Part shown: one piece after another, positions 1 through 9,851 of the stretch
Numbering within the stretch: position 1 is the first letter of the stretch
Layout: every line of letters begins with the position of its first letter
NCBI RefSeq assembly: GCF_003634015.1
Contig: NZ_RBII01000002.1
Location: 186,001-250,000, forward strand
Direction of reading: 5' to 3'
From: Litorimonas taeanensis
GTDB taxonomy: Bacteria; Pseudomonadota; Alphaproteobacteria; Caulobacterales; Maricaulaceae
DNA length: 64,000 bases
Position numbers and translations under genes: made by a program
The notes under the pieces: generated by a model
What the model was told of the DNA's origin: nothing
The model's database searches: none
The model's input: only the letters and a program-made list of their open reading frames with translations

Positions 1-24
1 ACCTTTTTCCCTTATATTCCATTT

Positions 25-963
25 TCATACGGATTTGTCACGCCGCATGACATCTACGGTCGCGTGTTGAATATGGAAAACCTCTAACAAGCGTTCCTTT
101 ATGGCGGTGCTGACAGGCTCAAGGCGCGTCTCAGGTGCAACAAAAGCTTCTAGTGTCATCATTGGCCGTTCGGGGGTTATCGACCAAGCGTGAATATGTT
201 CGACCGCTAAAAGCTCTGGAATATGCGCGAGCAAATCTTCGCTTATGTCATGAGTATTTAAATTCTCAGGTGCACCCTCTAGCAAAATATGAGCGCTGTC
301 TTTGATGAGCGCCCATCCACTCTTTAGAATTATCAAGGCAACGAAAACAGATAAGATAGGGTCAATAGGTGTCCACCCTGTTTGTAATATAATCAACGCC
401 GCAACGATTGCGGCTACCGACCCCAACATATCCCCCAGCACGTGCAACACAGCGCCTCGAATATTCAAGTTATCCTGATCTGCGCCCTGTAAAATTTTGA
501 AGACGACAACATTCACAATCAGTCCGCCAATCGCGACCCATAACATGGGGCCAGCCAGAACCTCCCCAGGTATGAAGAGGCGCTCTATGGCTTCCTTTAC
601 AATTAAACCCGCGACAAGAAACAGGGTAAGCCCATTTACAAAAGCAATGAGAACAGAGAATCTGTCATAGCCAAATGTGTGTTTCCAAGTGGCCGGACGC
701 CGCGCAATCGTGAATGCCCCCCAAGCCATCGCCAAAGCAGCGAAGTCTGTCAACATATGCCCTGCATCAGCGATAAGGGCGAGAGACCCCGAAATATACC
801 CGCCTGCGGCTTCGGCGATCATAAACACGCCTGTCAAAAAAGCGGCAAACCCGACTCGCGTTCGGTTTTTCTCATTGACCTTGGGCGCATGATTATGAGC
901 ATGACCGTGAGTGTGACTATGGTCATGGCCCGCTGAGTGATCATGTGAATGCAAATGGCCCAT
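25..963 (-). CDS. Cation diffusion facilitator (CDF) metal exporter, CzcD/ZitB-like
   Basis: Inner-membrane antiporter that exports Zn2+ or a similar divalent metal in exchange for protons. The first 25 residues contain 11 histidines, a metal-collecting arm typical of the ZitB/CzcD branch. About six membrane segments follow (residues 37 to 235). The HxxxD metal-site pairs are visible as ADAGHMLTD (H69, D73) and HVLGDMLGS. A cytoplasmic domain of about 80 residues closes the protein. At 312 residues it has full family length. It stands alone, divergent from the acyltransferase gene. The family is certain; the metal specificity is inferred from the His-rich arm. Confidence 0.93.
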   Translation of the reverse strand: MGHLHSHDHSAGHDHSHTHGHAHNHAPKVNEKNRTRVGFAAFLTGVFMIAEAAGGYISGSLALIADAGHMLTDFAALAMAWGAFTIARRPATWKHTFGYDRFSVLIAFVNGLTLFLVAGLIVKEAIERLFIPGEVLAGPMLWVAIGGLIVNVVVFKILQGADQDNLNIRGAVLHVLGDMLGSVAAIVAALIILQTGWTPIDPILSVFVALIILKSGWALIKDSAHILLEGAPENLNTHDISEDLLAHIPELLAVEHIHAWSITPERPMMTLEAFVAPETRLEPVSTAIKERLLEVFHIQHATVDVMRRDKSV

Positions 964-1093
964 AGTTTTACTTAAGCCCTATGCCCTTTTAATCAAAGGC
1001 AATTACAAATTTGCGCTTAAATCTTCATAAAAACAGTGAAGGTAGCCTCGGCTTTAAGGCCCTCTTAGCCCTTTTTTGCTATGCCCCATTCCT

Positions 1094-2251
1094 ATGGCAA
1101 AGCCGTTAGAAAATATTTGGGATAAGACCGTGGGCGGAAACACCTTGCAAACCTATGTCTATAAAAGCCAAGATCTGCCTGACGCCGTGCGGGCGGCTTG
1201 GTCTCGGTTGCGCGCATCAAACCCTAAGCTCTACTCACCTTATTTCCACATTGATTACACTCTTGCTGTCGCGTCGCTACGCAAAGACGTAAATATCGCC
1301 GTTTTAGAAGAGGCTGGCGAGATAGTCGCGATATTACCCTATCAAGGCGAAAGCTTTGCGCGGCCAGTCGGCGCGCCGATGACTGATTATCATGGCCTAA
1401 TTTGCGGCCCTGATTATCGTTACTCCCTCCAAGACATTTTATCTGCCACGTCAGTGGGGGCTTACCATTTTAGCGCTTTGGTAAGTGATATTGAACAAGA
1501 CGTCCCTAAAACACATTTAGGCGCGGTTATGTCCTTTCCTGAAGGCGCAGAAGTCTGGCGCGAAGCTCGCGACAGTTCTTTTAGAAAACATCAGAAAAGT
1601 CTACGTCGCCGCATTCGCAAAGCAACGGAAGAGATTGGCGCCCCACATATTATTTTTAGATCCCAATCCATCGAAGAATTTGACACCTTAATTGATTGGA
1701 AAGTGGCCCAATACGCGGCCAGCGGATATTACAATGTCTTGGGAGCTGAATGGACATTGCCGCTCTTAAAGTCTCTCTGGAAAAAAGGAATAGACGCGCC
1801 ATTGCGGCTTGAAATGCACAGCCTCTATTTCGGCAATCAATTGGCCGCCATTGATACGGGCTTAACCGATGGCACGACTTATCACAGCTGGATTGTCGCT
1901 TATAATAACGCCTTCCGTTCATATTCTCCGGGCACACAATTACTGAACCAAATTATCGATGCGTCGGATACGCTTGGATATAAGACAATCGATCTTGGTC
2001 TTGGGATAGACGATTTCAAGCAATATTATGCCAGCGAAACCGTGAAAGCGGCCTCTGGCTTTGCCTCAATTTCTGGGCCTGCCGCAAAGCTGTCTAAGCT
2101 CTATGATGCCGCAGAGAAACTGGGACAAAAGCATTTATCTGATGCGCCTGGACGTTTGCGCCGACGCTACAATCAAGTCTCGGCCTGTGAAGATACACTT
2201 AGCGGGCGGGCCAAAGCGATGTTTTCAGCGGTAACAGCCAAAAAGTCTTAA
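1094..2251 (+). CDS. GNAT-fold acyltransferase, CelD/BioF2-like (Acetyltransf_6)
   Basis: Cytoplasmic protein of about 385 residues with the two-lobed GNAT layout of the CelD/BcsL group, which are linked in other bacteria to exopolysaccharide or cellulose biosynthesis. The second lobe carries the typical segment FRKHQKSLRRRIRK and, near the end, a stretch like GTQLLNQIIDASDTLGY that resembles the acyl-CoA binding loop. An in-frame TTG lies 18 bases upstream (1076), but the ATG at 1094 is preferred. No polysaccharide genes are adjacent, so substrate and pathway are unknown. The fold assignment is by eye. Confidence 0.75.
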   Translation: MAKPLENIWDKTVGGNTLQTYVYKSQDLPDAVRAAWSRLRASNPKLYSPYFHIDYTLAVASLRKDVNIAVLEEAGEIVAILPYQGESFARPVGAPMTDYHGLICGPDYRYSLQDILSATSVGAYHFSALVSDIEQDVPKTHLGAVMSFPEGAEVWREARDSSFRKHQKSLRRRIRKATEEIGAPHIIFRSQSIEEFDTLIDWKVAQYAASGYYNVLGAEWTLPLLKSLWKKGIDAPLRLEMHSLYFGNQLAAIDTGLTDGTTYHSWIVAYNNAFRSYSPGTQLLNQIIDASDTLGYKTIDLGLGIDDFKQYYASETVKAASGFASISGPAAKLSKLYDAAEKLGQKHLSDAPGRLRRRYNQVSACEDTLSGRAKAMFSAVTAKKS

Positions 2252-2378
2252 CCGCTTTATATCGCGGTTCGGCGCCCATTGGATTCTGTTTAACATCCAT
2301 ACAGTATATCTCCTGCCTTTCGCTCGACAGCTATCACGAAACCCGCCATATTCGTAGAAAACACAGAGCGGGAGAACG

Positions 2379-3848
2379 ATGATGGTTAGGATTAATCCAG
2401 ACGCCAGTGCGCGGAAAAAAACAATCTTGAAATCTGATACAGCCAAAAACATTGCCCGTATTCGTGCAGTACAAAGACAAGCCTTTGACGCCGCGCCCTA
2501 CCCAGTCTGGGAAACACGAAAAACAAATCTTATTAAGCTTCGTGATGTTATTTTGGGTCATGAAGCTGAATTCGTAAAAGCCATATCGGATGATTTTGGG
2601 CACCGCGCCGCGGAAGATACAATCATCGCAGAATTTTTAGTCATGCAAGGCGGCTTTTCCCATGCGCTCAAACATACGCCAAAATGGATGAAAACCCGCA
2701 AGGCGCCAACCGCTCTGCAATATAAACCCGCATCCAACCGTATCGTCCCGCAACCTCTTGGTGTCGTGGGCATTATCAGCCCGTGGAACTATCCGCTTCA
2801 ACTCGCCATCATGCCGCTTATTGGCGCGCTAGGAGCTGGCAATCGCGCCATGATTAAACCTAGCGAATACACACCTCGAATGTCGGCTTTGTTAAAGTCC
2901 CTTTTGGCGGAGGCTTTCTCAGAAGACGAAATTTATGTTGCTACAGGCGGGGTGGATGTGGCGAGTGCCTTTTCAGAACTTCCCTTTGACCATCTAGTCT
3001 TCACAGGCTCAACAAATGTAGGCCGTATTGTCGCCCAAGCGGCCGCGAAAAATCTTACACCTGTCACACTTGAACTTGGCGGGAAATCTCCTGTTATTAT
3101 CGATGACAGCGCCAATCTAGATTTAACTCTTCCGCGTCTTGTAAATGGAAAATTACTTAATGCGGGGCAAACTTGTGTCGCGCCCGATTATGTTTTGATG
3201 CCGCAAAATAAAATTAAAGGCTTTACAGACGCAGTTATTAAACACGCTGAGACCCTATACCCAAAATTTTCGAGAAATGATGATTATACGAGCATCATAG
3301 CGGACTCGCATTACGCCCGCCTGCAAAACTTACTCGAAGACGCAGAAAATAAAGGCGCGAAAATTCAAACCGCCGGGGATGATGATAAACAGCAACTGGC
3401 CAAAGAGCGCCGCGTAGCCTTTACCGTTGTCACCAATACGACGCCAGATATGAAAATCATGCAGGAAGAAATTTTTGGCCCTCTCTTACCTGTCGTCGCC
3501 TCAGAAAGCCTTGATGAGAGCCTAGCTTATGTACAAAAACATGACCGTCCCTTGGCTCTCTATTGGTTCGGCGAAGATAAAAATAAACGCGAACAAGTCT
3601 TAAAGGAAAGTCATTCTGGCGGTGTTAGCATCAATGAATGTGCATGGCATGTCGTTCAAGAAGACATCCCTTTTGGCGGTGTTGGGCCATCAGGTATGGG
3701 CGCTTATCACGGTGAAGCTGGGTTTGAGAGCTTTTCTCATATGAAAGGGGTGTTCATCCAGAGCCGATTTTCACAGGGCAAAACGCTGTTTCCGCCATAC
3801 ACTGATAAGACCCGTAAAATGATCGGATTTATGAAGAAGTTTTTATAG
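2379..3848 (+). CDS. NAD(P)-dependent aldehyde dehydrogenase, coniferyl-aldehyde-dehydrogenase-like
   Basis: Oxidises an aldehyde to the carboxylic acid. The family landmarks are in order: GIISPWNYPLQL (cofactor-site segment), FTGSTNVGRIV (dinucleotide loop), LELGGKSP (general-base Glu) and NAGQTCVAPDY (catalytic Cys). The 489-residue length is typical and the start overlaps no other gene. The pattern, including a C-terminal extension ending in MIGFMKKFL, is closest to the coniferyl/medium-chain aldehyde dehydrogenase group. It ends 8 bases before a GMC oxidoreductase, so an alcohol-to-aldehyde-to-acid sequence in one operon is a reasonable inference. Confidence 0.9.
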   Translation: MMVRINPDASARKKTILKSDTAKNIARIRAVQRQAFDAAPYPVWETRKTNLIKLRDVILGHEAEFVKAISDDFGHRAAEDTIIAEFLVMQGGFSHALKHTPKWMKTRKAPTALQYKPASNRIVPQPLGVVGIISPWNYPLQLAIMPLIGALGAGNRAMIKPSEYTPRMSALLKSLLAEAFSEDEIYVATGGVDVASAFSELPFDHLVFTGSTNVGRIVAQAAAKNLTPVTLELGGKSPVIIDDSANLDLTLPRLVNGKLLNAGQTCVAPDYVLMPQNKIKGFTDAVIKHAETLYPKFSRNDDYTSIIADSHYARLQNLLEDAENKGAKIQTAGDDDKQQLAKERRVAFTVVTNTTPDMKIMQEEIFGPLLPVVASESLDESLAYVQKHDRPLALYWFGEDKNKREQVLKESHSGGVSINECAWHVVQEDIPFGGVGPSGMGAYHGEAGFESFSHMKGVFIQSRFSQGKTLFPPYTDKTRKMIGFMKKFL

Positions 3849-3856
3849 GCTTCACC

Positions 3857-5503
3857 ATGGGCAAATCTCATCCACTCCTTTCACTGTCTGGCGCCCCAAT
3901 AGCCGACACTTATGATTACATTATTTGCGGCGCGGGGTCGGCGGGCTGTACACTTGCTAACCGTCTTTCAGAAGATGAAACGGTTTCTGTCCTTTTGATA
4001 GAAGCAGGTAAGTCACATAAGCATTTCTCTGTCACTGTCCCGGGAATGGGATTGATTACCATGCTGACGAAAAGCCGTAATTGGGCCTTTAACACAGTCC
4101 CGCAAGCCGGGCTTAATGGGCGCAAAGGGTTTCAACCGCGCGGCAAGATGCTCGGCGGATCCTCTGGGTCTAACGCCATGATTTATATTCGCGGCCATAA
4201 GGCAGATTATGACAATTGGGCCGCTTTGGGAAATAAAGGCTGGGCCTATAAAGATGTATTGCCTTACTTTAAAAAATCCCAACACCGCGAAGCTGGGGCT
4301 GATGAATATCACGGGCAAGGCGGCCCGCTCAATGTCGCCCCTATCGCCGACCCTGGGTCTGTAAACGCCACCTTTATTCAAGCCTGCAAAGCGCTTCAAA
4401 TTCCACACAACCCAGATTTCAACGGTGCGCGCCAAGAAGGTGTGGGCCTGTACGAAGTTACGCAAAAAAATGCGGAACGCTGGTCCACGGCTAGGGCCTT
4501 CCTAGATCCCATCATGGATCGTCCGAATTTACATATTGTGAAAAACACTACAGTGGAAAAGGTAACGCTTGAGAATAAAAAAGCTACGGGTGTCATTCTA
4601 AAGCCAAAGTCCGAAAAAATCCCTCTTACAGTTTTAGCGAAACGAGAAGTCATCCTGTGCGCGGGGGCCTTTGGGTCGCCGCAAATTCTTTTGCTCTCTG
4701 GCATTGGCGATGCAGAGAAAATCACGCCGCATGGAATTCAACACCACCACGACTTAAAGGGCGTAGGCGAAAATCTTCAAGACCACCTAGATTACACGCT
4801 GAGCTATGATGGGTTTGTCAAAGATAATTTCAGTGTGTCTTGGCGCGGAATATTTGGGTTTCCTAAACAAATTTGGAAATATCGCAAACACCGCAAAGGT
4901 GTCCTGACGACGAATTATGCGGAATCGGGTGGGTTTATATATGCCGACAGACAAGAACCCTCGCCTGATCTGCAACTGCATTTAATACGTGGCATTGTCG
5001 ATGATCACGGCCGTAAAATGCACTTTAGCAATGGCTATACTTTGCATGTCTGTGTTTTGCGGCCCCATAGCCGCGGCACATTAACATTAGCGTCTAATGA
5101 CCCCAGTGCAGCCCCACTGATTGACCCGGCCTATCTTAGTGATGAACGCGATATGGATAAGCTTTATCAAGGGGCACGTTTGGCCCAAAATATTTTGCAA
5201 AGCTCTGCGTGGAGTACGGTGCGCGGAAAACCCTATTATGATTGCGACGCCAAAGATGAGGAGACATTAAAAGAAGATATCCGTAATCACTCCGATACGG
5301 TTTATCATCCTGTAGGAACCTGCAAAATGGGAAAGGGTGACGAGGCTGTGGTTGATGCACGGCTGCGTGTATATGGGCTCACAGGATTACGCGTCATTGA
5401 CGCCTCTATCATGCCGCAAATCATATCAGGCAATACAAACGCCCCAACCATTATGATCGCTGAAAAAGGCGCCGATATGATAAAGGAGGATTGGAGCCAT
5501 TAA
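3857..5503 (+). CDS. GMC-family FAD-dependent alcohol/choline dehydrogenase
   Basis: Flavoenzyme of the glucose-methanol-choline oxidoreductase family, 548 residues. The FAD dinucleotide fold is at the N terminus ([16 protein letters not shown]), followed by the first GMC signature around [13 protein letters not shown] and the second around [15 protein letters not shown]. The C-terminal active-site residues are visible as [10 protein letters not shown] (His) and [18 protein letters not shown] (Asn). It follows the aldehyde dehydrogenase by 8 bases, so the two probably act in sequence on an alcohol. Choline is possible, but a betaine-specific partner is not evident and aliphatic alcohols are equally likely. 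Confidence 0.92.
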   Translation: MGKSHPLLSLSGAPIADTYDYIICGAGSAGCTLANRLSEDETVSVLLIEAGKSHKHFSVTVPGMGLITMLTKSRNWAFNTVPQAGLNGRKGFQPRGKMLGGSSGSNAMIYIRGHKADYDNWAALGNKGWAYKDVLPYFKKSQHREAGADEYHGQGGPLNVAPIADPGSVNATFIQACKALQIPHNPDFNGARQEGVGLYEVTQKNAERWSTARAFLDPIMDRPNLHIVKNTTVEKVTLENKKATGVILKPKSEKIPLTVLAKREVILCAGAFGSPQILLLSGIGDAEKITPHGIQHHHDLKGVGENLQDHLDYTLSYDGFVKDNFSVSWRGIFGFPKQIWKYRKHRKGVLTTNYAESGGFIYADRQEPSPDLQLHLIRGIVDDHGRKMHFSNGYTLHVCVLRPHSRGTLTLASNDPSAAPLIDPAYLSDERDMDKLYQGARLAQNILQSSAWSTVRGKPYYDCDAKDEETLKEDIRNHSDTVYHPVGTCKMGKGDEAVVDARLRVYGLTGLRVIDASIMPQIISGNTNAPTIMIAEKGADMIKEDWSH

Positions 5504-5535
5504 GGCTCTTAATTTGCGCTTTTCACCTATGCGCC

Positions 5536-7461
5536 CTATTTCTCTATAGTGAAATAGAATGTGGATCCCGCATCGAGTTTAGATTCAACCCAAATCTTTC
5601 CGCCATGACGTTCGACAATTTTACGGCAAATAGATAAGCCTACACCGGTCCCTGCATATTCGTTTCTTCGATGCAATCTCTGAAATACTTCAAATATTTT
5701 ATCGAAGTAAGACTCATCAATTCCAATACCATTATCTGTCACTGCGATTTCCCACGCATTGTTAAGGTCACGCGCGCTAACATGGACGTTCCCATTTTGG
5801 CCCGGTTTCTGATATTTCAAACCGTTTGAAACCAAATTTAGCATTAATTGATATATTTGAGTCTTCTTGCCCATAATGGTCGGCAGAGCGTCCCAAGTTA
5901 TGTGTGCAGACTCTGATGAATTATCTTTTAAATACGTCTTCGTCACGACAGACAAAATAGAGTTCATATCTACAGCTTCTATATGTCTATCGTCGGCATC
6001 AATACTGGAATATGATAATATATCGCGAATTAAATCCTGAGCGCGTTTTGCCCCATCGGTTATGAAGCTTAGGTATTTTTTGCCTTTCGTATCATTTTCT
6101 AGGCTGTCATGCAGGTGCCGCTCCAAAAGTTCAGAAAAACTTCTTACCATGCGTAAAGGCTCTTGTAGGTCGTGAGAGCAAACATAAGCGAAGCGTTCTA
6201 ATTCTTCATTCGATTCTGAAAGTTTATCGACAAGCTTTTCTCGTTGTAATTCCACTTCTTTACGCGGTGAAATGTCCTTCATAAAACAATGATGACCATC
6301 AAAGGTGCCAGCTTCATCAAAGAGAGGCACCATTGTGACTTGTTTATAAAACATTTTCCCCGTTTTGCTTTGTCCACGGGTTTCTAATGTGACCTTCCCC
6401 TCTTTGATCATGTCTTGATAAGCGGCTTTTAGAATAGGAAGTTCTTCAGGATAAACCGTGACGTCCCATTTTTCACCAATAAGTTCCGAGGGTTCATATC
6501 CGGCCGTCAGGGCGTAGGCCGAATTAACACCCACATATCGTCCCGACCGAGAAACCCTTGCAATACCTTCGACCGCTTTGGAAATAGCTTCTTGGCTTTG
6601 GGCAAGGTCTGCATAAGGCTGAACAATCAGTCGCCGCCCATAATAGGCAAGAAATGTAAATGATAGGAGCGCGGCAAAACCCGCAAGCATAAGAAACTTT
6701 ACTAAAAAGCCTCTCTGCGTGATGTTAACGGAGGTTCGGCTGGTCACATGCGTTATGTTCACGCCATATTTGTCAACATATTGAATTTTAGAAAAAGGCT
6801 GTTCAATGGCTTGAATATCAGTCGACAGGACAACGTCATTTTTCGAAAGGATAACCCCTGAACTGTTCGCCTCAAATTCTGTCAGGTTGAAAATATTTTC
6901 GAGTGATACTGGAAAACGGGCCACCATAACGCCTTCGCGTCCCCGTCCAAATTTTATTGGAATTGCGAGTTCGAATTGCGCTTTTTCTGAGTTGGGGATT
7001 AAATGGAATTCTTGCTCAGTTGCACCGTCTATAATTTTACGGGCCCAACTATAGTCCTGCGTTGTTTCGCTTTCAGTAAAGATTATTTCTGCATTTAAAT
7101 CGAGTACGGTTAGAATAGGGTCTTCTCTTAACAATTTTGCGTGGCTCACAAAATCTCTAAAGTCAGCACGGTCACCCTGGGCCAATAAAACCGCATTCAA
7201 AACATAGGAAGACTCCGCAATATCCAGCAAGCCAAACTCTCTGTCTTCGATATATCGGTGTAGCATGCTGGCATATGTTTTGGCATAATTTTCATCTGAT
7301 TGGTTTTGCACCTTATCAAATACATTTTGAACTTGAGGGTATATTAATGCCGCGGTCAGGCCGAGAAAGATGACCACAGAAAGAAGAACATAATAGATAA
7401 AGTTCCGGGAAATAGATTTCCTATCATAGGCAGACTCTATTGTGTCTTGCGCGTGTTTCAT
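5536..7461 (-). CDS. Membrane sensor histidine kinase with periplasmic domain and PAS domain
   Basis: 641 residues. A membrane segment near residues 20-42, a periplasmic Cache-like region to about 260, a second membrane segment, a PAS domain (about 300-410), a HisKA domain with the phospho-acceptor in VCSHDLQEPLRM, then an ATPase domain with DNGIGIDESY and GTGVGLSICRKIVERHGG. The HisKA type resembles phytochrome-like kinases. Only one base separates its ATG from the stop codon of the upstream binding-protein gene, which indicates translational coupling and suggests that the binding protein is its ligand-loaded partner. No response regulator gene is adjacent. Confidence 0.9.
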   Translation of the reverse strand: MKHAQDTIESAYDRKSISRNFIYYVLLSVVIFLGLTAALIYPQVQNVFDKVQNQSDENYAKTYASMLHRYIEDREFGLLDIAESSYVLNAVLLAQGDRADFRDFVSHAKLLREDPILTVLDLNAEIIFTESETTQDYSWARKIIDGATEQEFHLIPNSEKAQFELAIPIKFGRGREGVMVARFPVSLENIFNLTEFEANSSGVILSKNDVVLSTDIQAIEQPFSKIQYVDKYGVNITHVTSRTSVNITQRGFLVKFLMLAGFAALLSFTFLAYYGRRLIVQPYADLAQSQEAISKAVEGIARVSRSGRYVGVNSAYALTAGYEPSELIGEKWDVTVYPEELPILKAAYQDMIKEGKVTLETRGQSKTGKMFYKQVTMVPLFDEAGTFDGHHCFMKDISPRKEVELQREKLVDKLSESNEELERFAYVCSHDLQEPLRMVRSFSELLERHLHDSLENDTKGKKYLSFITDGAKRAQDLIRDILSYSSIDADDRHIEAVDMNSILSVVTKTYLKDNSSESAHITWDALPTIMGKKTQIYQLMLNLVSNGLKYQKPGQNGNVHVSARDLNNAWEIAVTDNGIGIDESYFDKIFEVFQRLHRRNEYAGTGVGLSICRKIVERHGGKIWVESKLDAGSTFYFTIEK

Positions 7462-7462
7462 A

Positions 7463-8701
7463 TTAGGGCGCTGAACTTTGAACTAATATCTGATTGCGAT
7501 CCCCATATTTTGCCAAACATATATGTTCAGCGCCCAAGGCTTCATGGGCATCAGGGTTATCCGCCGAAAACACAGAAAACGGTCTTTCATAGGTTTTCAT
7601 CAAACCCTTAACGGGTGTATCAATACCTTCTAAACTCTCTCTCAAATCTGCGCGAAGGGCTTGAATATCGCCTTGGTTTAATTCCACTGTCTCCAAGGCA
7701 GAGAGCAATATCTTCATTAGGTCATATGCATGAACAAAACCCACAGGGGATTTTATATCTTCGGGTGAGGATATATCATTGGGGTATATTTGTTTGACTT
7801 TGGAAAAAACAGTTTGCCCAATTGGCGGGAGGGGCTCGTCTAGAAATGAAAAACAGGTTTGGAGAAACGAAACATCGACGATTTTTCGCAGATCTTTATT
7901 GATGACTTCATGAAAATTTCCACCTGTTATACCCCAGTGACTAATGACAGGGATGCGTTGATTGTCATCCAATTCAGTGATAGCCAGAGCAATCTGAGAA
8001 CCCTCAGCCACATTGGCCACTAAAATGATACATTCAGCCTTAGCATCAACCACATTTTGGATAATGTTGCGGGCTTTGTAACTCTTTAGCGCCCACGTCA
8101 TTCTCTCTATACCAGCCGGTATTGTTCCTTGGCGCTTCAATGCGGCTTTGATACTTTTCTCATTTGAATCACCCCAAGAAGTACTCTCCAATAAAATATA
8201 AGGTGAATTGCAATTGAAATCATGCGTCGCAAAATCAACTAAGGCTGCGCCCGCCTTTGTATCGTCTAGTGACAATCGAAACATTGAATTTTTAGGGGAT
8301 GGATATCGCGTAATGGGGCCGCCCGCCGCCCATGGCACTAATACTGGAATTCCATTTTCGTTAATAAAATCTCTATTTGCGATTAAAGGCGGAGAATGCA
8401 TTCCAGCGAATACTGCAATCGCTTGGTCATCTTCGAGGAAGTCCTGCATGTTCCCAAGGCTTCGCGTTACGTTTCCGCTATGATTTTTTTTCACTAACGT
8501 AATTTTCACACCATTAATTTCATGCCCAACCTCTTTCAGGGCAACCGTCATTCCGCGCCAAATGGCCTCGGAAGACTCATAATTATTTGACCAATCAGAA
8601 TCGTGGTAAATTTTAAGCGCAGGCACGTCTTGTCCCGAAGCCGCATCAGAGTGCGCAATCCAGAGGCCCAGTAAGAGGCCTAGAATTTGAAATATTCGCA
8701 T
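7463..8701 (-). CDS. Periplasmic type-1 binding protein (Leu/Ile/Val-receptor family)
   Basis: 412 residues with an N-terminal signal peptide (hydrophobic core ILGLLLGLWIA, cleavage after about residue 22). The mature part has the two alternating lobes of the branched-chain amino acid receptor family, including an early ligand-loop region AVFAGMHSPPLIA and the VPWAAGGPITRYPS segment. Such proteins normally feed ABC importers, but no permease or ATPase genes are present. It sits between a Tsx-like channel gene (9 bases upstream) and a histidine kinase (1 base downstream), so it is more likely a sensory receptor. The ligand is unknown. Confidence 0.85.
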   Translation of the reverse strand: MRIFQILGLLLGLWIAHSDAASGQDVPALKIYHDSDWSNNYESSEAIWRGMTVALKEVGHEINGVKITLVKKNHSGNVTRSLGNMQDFLEDDQAIAVFAGMHSPPLIANRDFINENGIPVLVPWAAGGPITRYPSPKNSMFRLSLDDTKAGAALVDFATHDFNCNSPYILLESTSWGDSNEKSIKAALKRQGTIPAGIERMTWALKSYKARNIIQNVVDAKAECIILVANVAEGSQIALAITELDDNQRIPVISHWGITGGNFHEVINKDLRKIVDVSFLQTCFSFLDEPLPPIGQTVFSKVKQIYPNDISSPEDIKSPVGFVHAYDLMKILLSALETVELNQGDIQALRADLRESLEGIDTPVKGLMKTYERPFSVFSADNPDAHEALGAEHICLAKYGDRNQILVQSSAP

Positions 8702-8710
8702 TGTACCCCC

Positions 8711-9475
8711 TTAATCCAGAACCCAACGAAGTTGAAGCTGTGCAACCCGCTCATCCACATCTTTAAGTCCAAATTTATTATTCCAATGTTGGTATTCTAT
8801 ACCCAAGAACAGTTTATCGGCTTGGCCCAGATGTGTACCAATATCGGCCAAGAGGGTTGGAGCCGCTAATTGATAGCCAGATCGTGTCCCCTCTGACCCT
8901 GCCATATCCACAAAACCATCAAATAAGAAGGGCTGACCTCTGACAGCGAAGGTTTTTTTCCATGCAAAAGTTGTGGCCCATGTGTGCCCAGCTAAATCCG
9001 GATTATCACGGAGATAGAAATTAGTAGCAAAAAATTTGAACCCGGGGATTGTCCAATCCGCCCCGACGCCAAATAAATATCTGGCTGAGCCCTTTTCAGG
9101 CACTTCAAGCGTTGATGCCAAAAGAATATCTTTGACAGGTCCAATCTTCACCGGAGCCTTCCTAATTTTTTTAAGACTCAAACGCGAATGCCATTCAAAA
9201 TAGTCTTGGCCAGAAAGGGTCGCATCATAGAAAACCATATTGTCCCCTAATGTCCATCCATGAGCATGCTGCAGAGTGATAATTTCACGTTGAGACGACC
9301 CGAGGGCATAACCACTACCGCGCAGTAGCTGAACATTCGTGCTATGCCATTGGATGAGGCCATCATCCTTTGCGAAAGCAGCCACTGGCCAAATTGCACA
9401 GATAAAGACAACAAAGCCTATTTGCCAAAAATTATTCAATACGCGCCACACAATGGGTATAAGATGAACCAACAC
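8711..9475 (-). CDS. Tsx-like outer-membrane nucleoside-channel family protein
   Basis: 254 residues with a long signal-like N terminus (hydrophobic core IGFVVFICAIWPVAAFA) and a mature part rich in alternating aromatic and polar residues that ends in an aromatic-containing strand (LQLRWVLD), as in outer-membrane beta-barrels. The opening IQWHSTNVQLLRG and the repeated FEWHSRLSL type strands resemble the nucleoside-specific channel Tsx and related families. First gene of the operon with the binding protein and kinase. The inferred job is to let the sensed ligand cross the outer membrane. The Tsx assignment is by eye and of moderate certainty. Confidence 0.65.
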   Translation of the reverse strand: MLVHLIPIVWRVLNNFWQIGFVVFICAIWPVAAFAKDDGLIQWHSTNVQLLRGSGYALGSSQREIITLQHAHGWTLGDNMVFYDATLSGQDYFEWHSRLSLKKIRKAPVKIGPVKDILLASTLEVPEKGSARYLFGVGADWTIPGFKFFATNFYLRDNPDLAGHTWATTFAWKKTFAVRGQPFLFDGFVDMAGSEGTRSGYQLAAPTLLADIGTHLGQADKLFLGIEYQHWNNKFGLKDVDERVAQLQLRWVLD

Positions 9476-9726
9476 GACTTAATTCGGCATTTTTAAAATA
9501 ATAATCATTCACCGTGATTGGAATCAAACACTTAACCAACCCCTAATTTATTTGATATTTCAACTAAAAACAATCTCGGAATTCTATGATAAGTTGAAAA
9601 ACTAGCAAAAATTTACATAAATCAGAATGAATTACGAAATAACAATCAAGGGTAGTAAGCCTTAAAAGAGTCAATAATAGAAATTCTAAAACCAGAACTG
9701 GCAGTGACACCATCGTCAGAATTTAA
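9476..9726. other. AT-rich intergenic region upstream of the channel/receptor/kinase operon
   Basis: About 250 bases with no convincing gene. It is AT-rich and should contain the minus-strand promoter of the Tsx-like gene. No operator was recognised. It ends where the island repeats begin. Confidence 0.5.
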
Positions 9727-9851
9727 AAGGAATGGTGGGCCTGTCAGGGGAAAGTTTGAACCTTTTGTTTGAGGAACTCTCCCAATGGAACCTTGAACTT
9801 GAAAACGTTACAGCTCTTGGGCGGAATTCTAAAGAGCAGCATAATAATACA
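9727..9851 (+). repeat. Direct repeat DR1, copy 1 (serine-recombinase 3' end)
   Basis: 125 bases nearly identical (two differences by eye) to 13115-13239. In copy 2 this stretch codes for the last residues of the serine-recombinase pseudogene (MVGLSGESLNLLFEEL and on). Its first bases, AAGGAATGGTGGGC, also match the tRNA-Val 3' end and flank at 16808-16821. Confidence 0.85.

Noticed and set aside
2250-2269. Inverted repeat AACCGC/GCGGTT after the acyltransferase gene
   Set aside because: No U tract on either side, so a terminator call is not supported.
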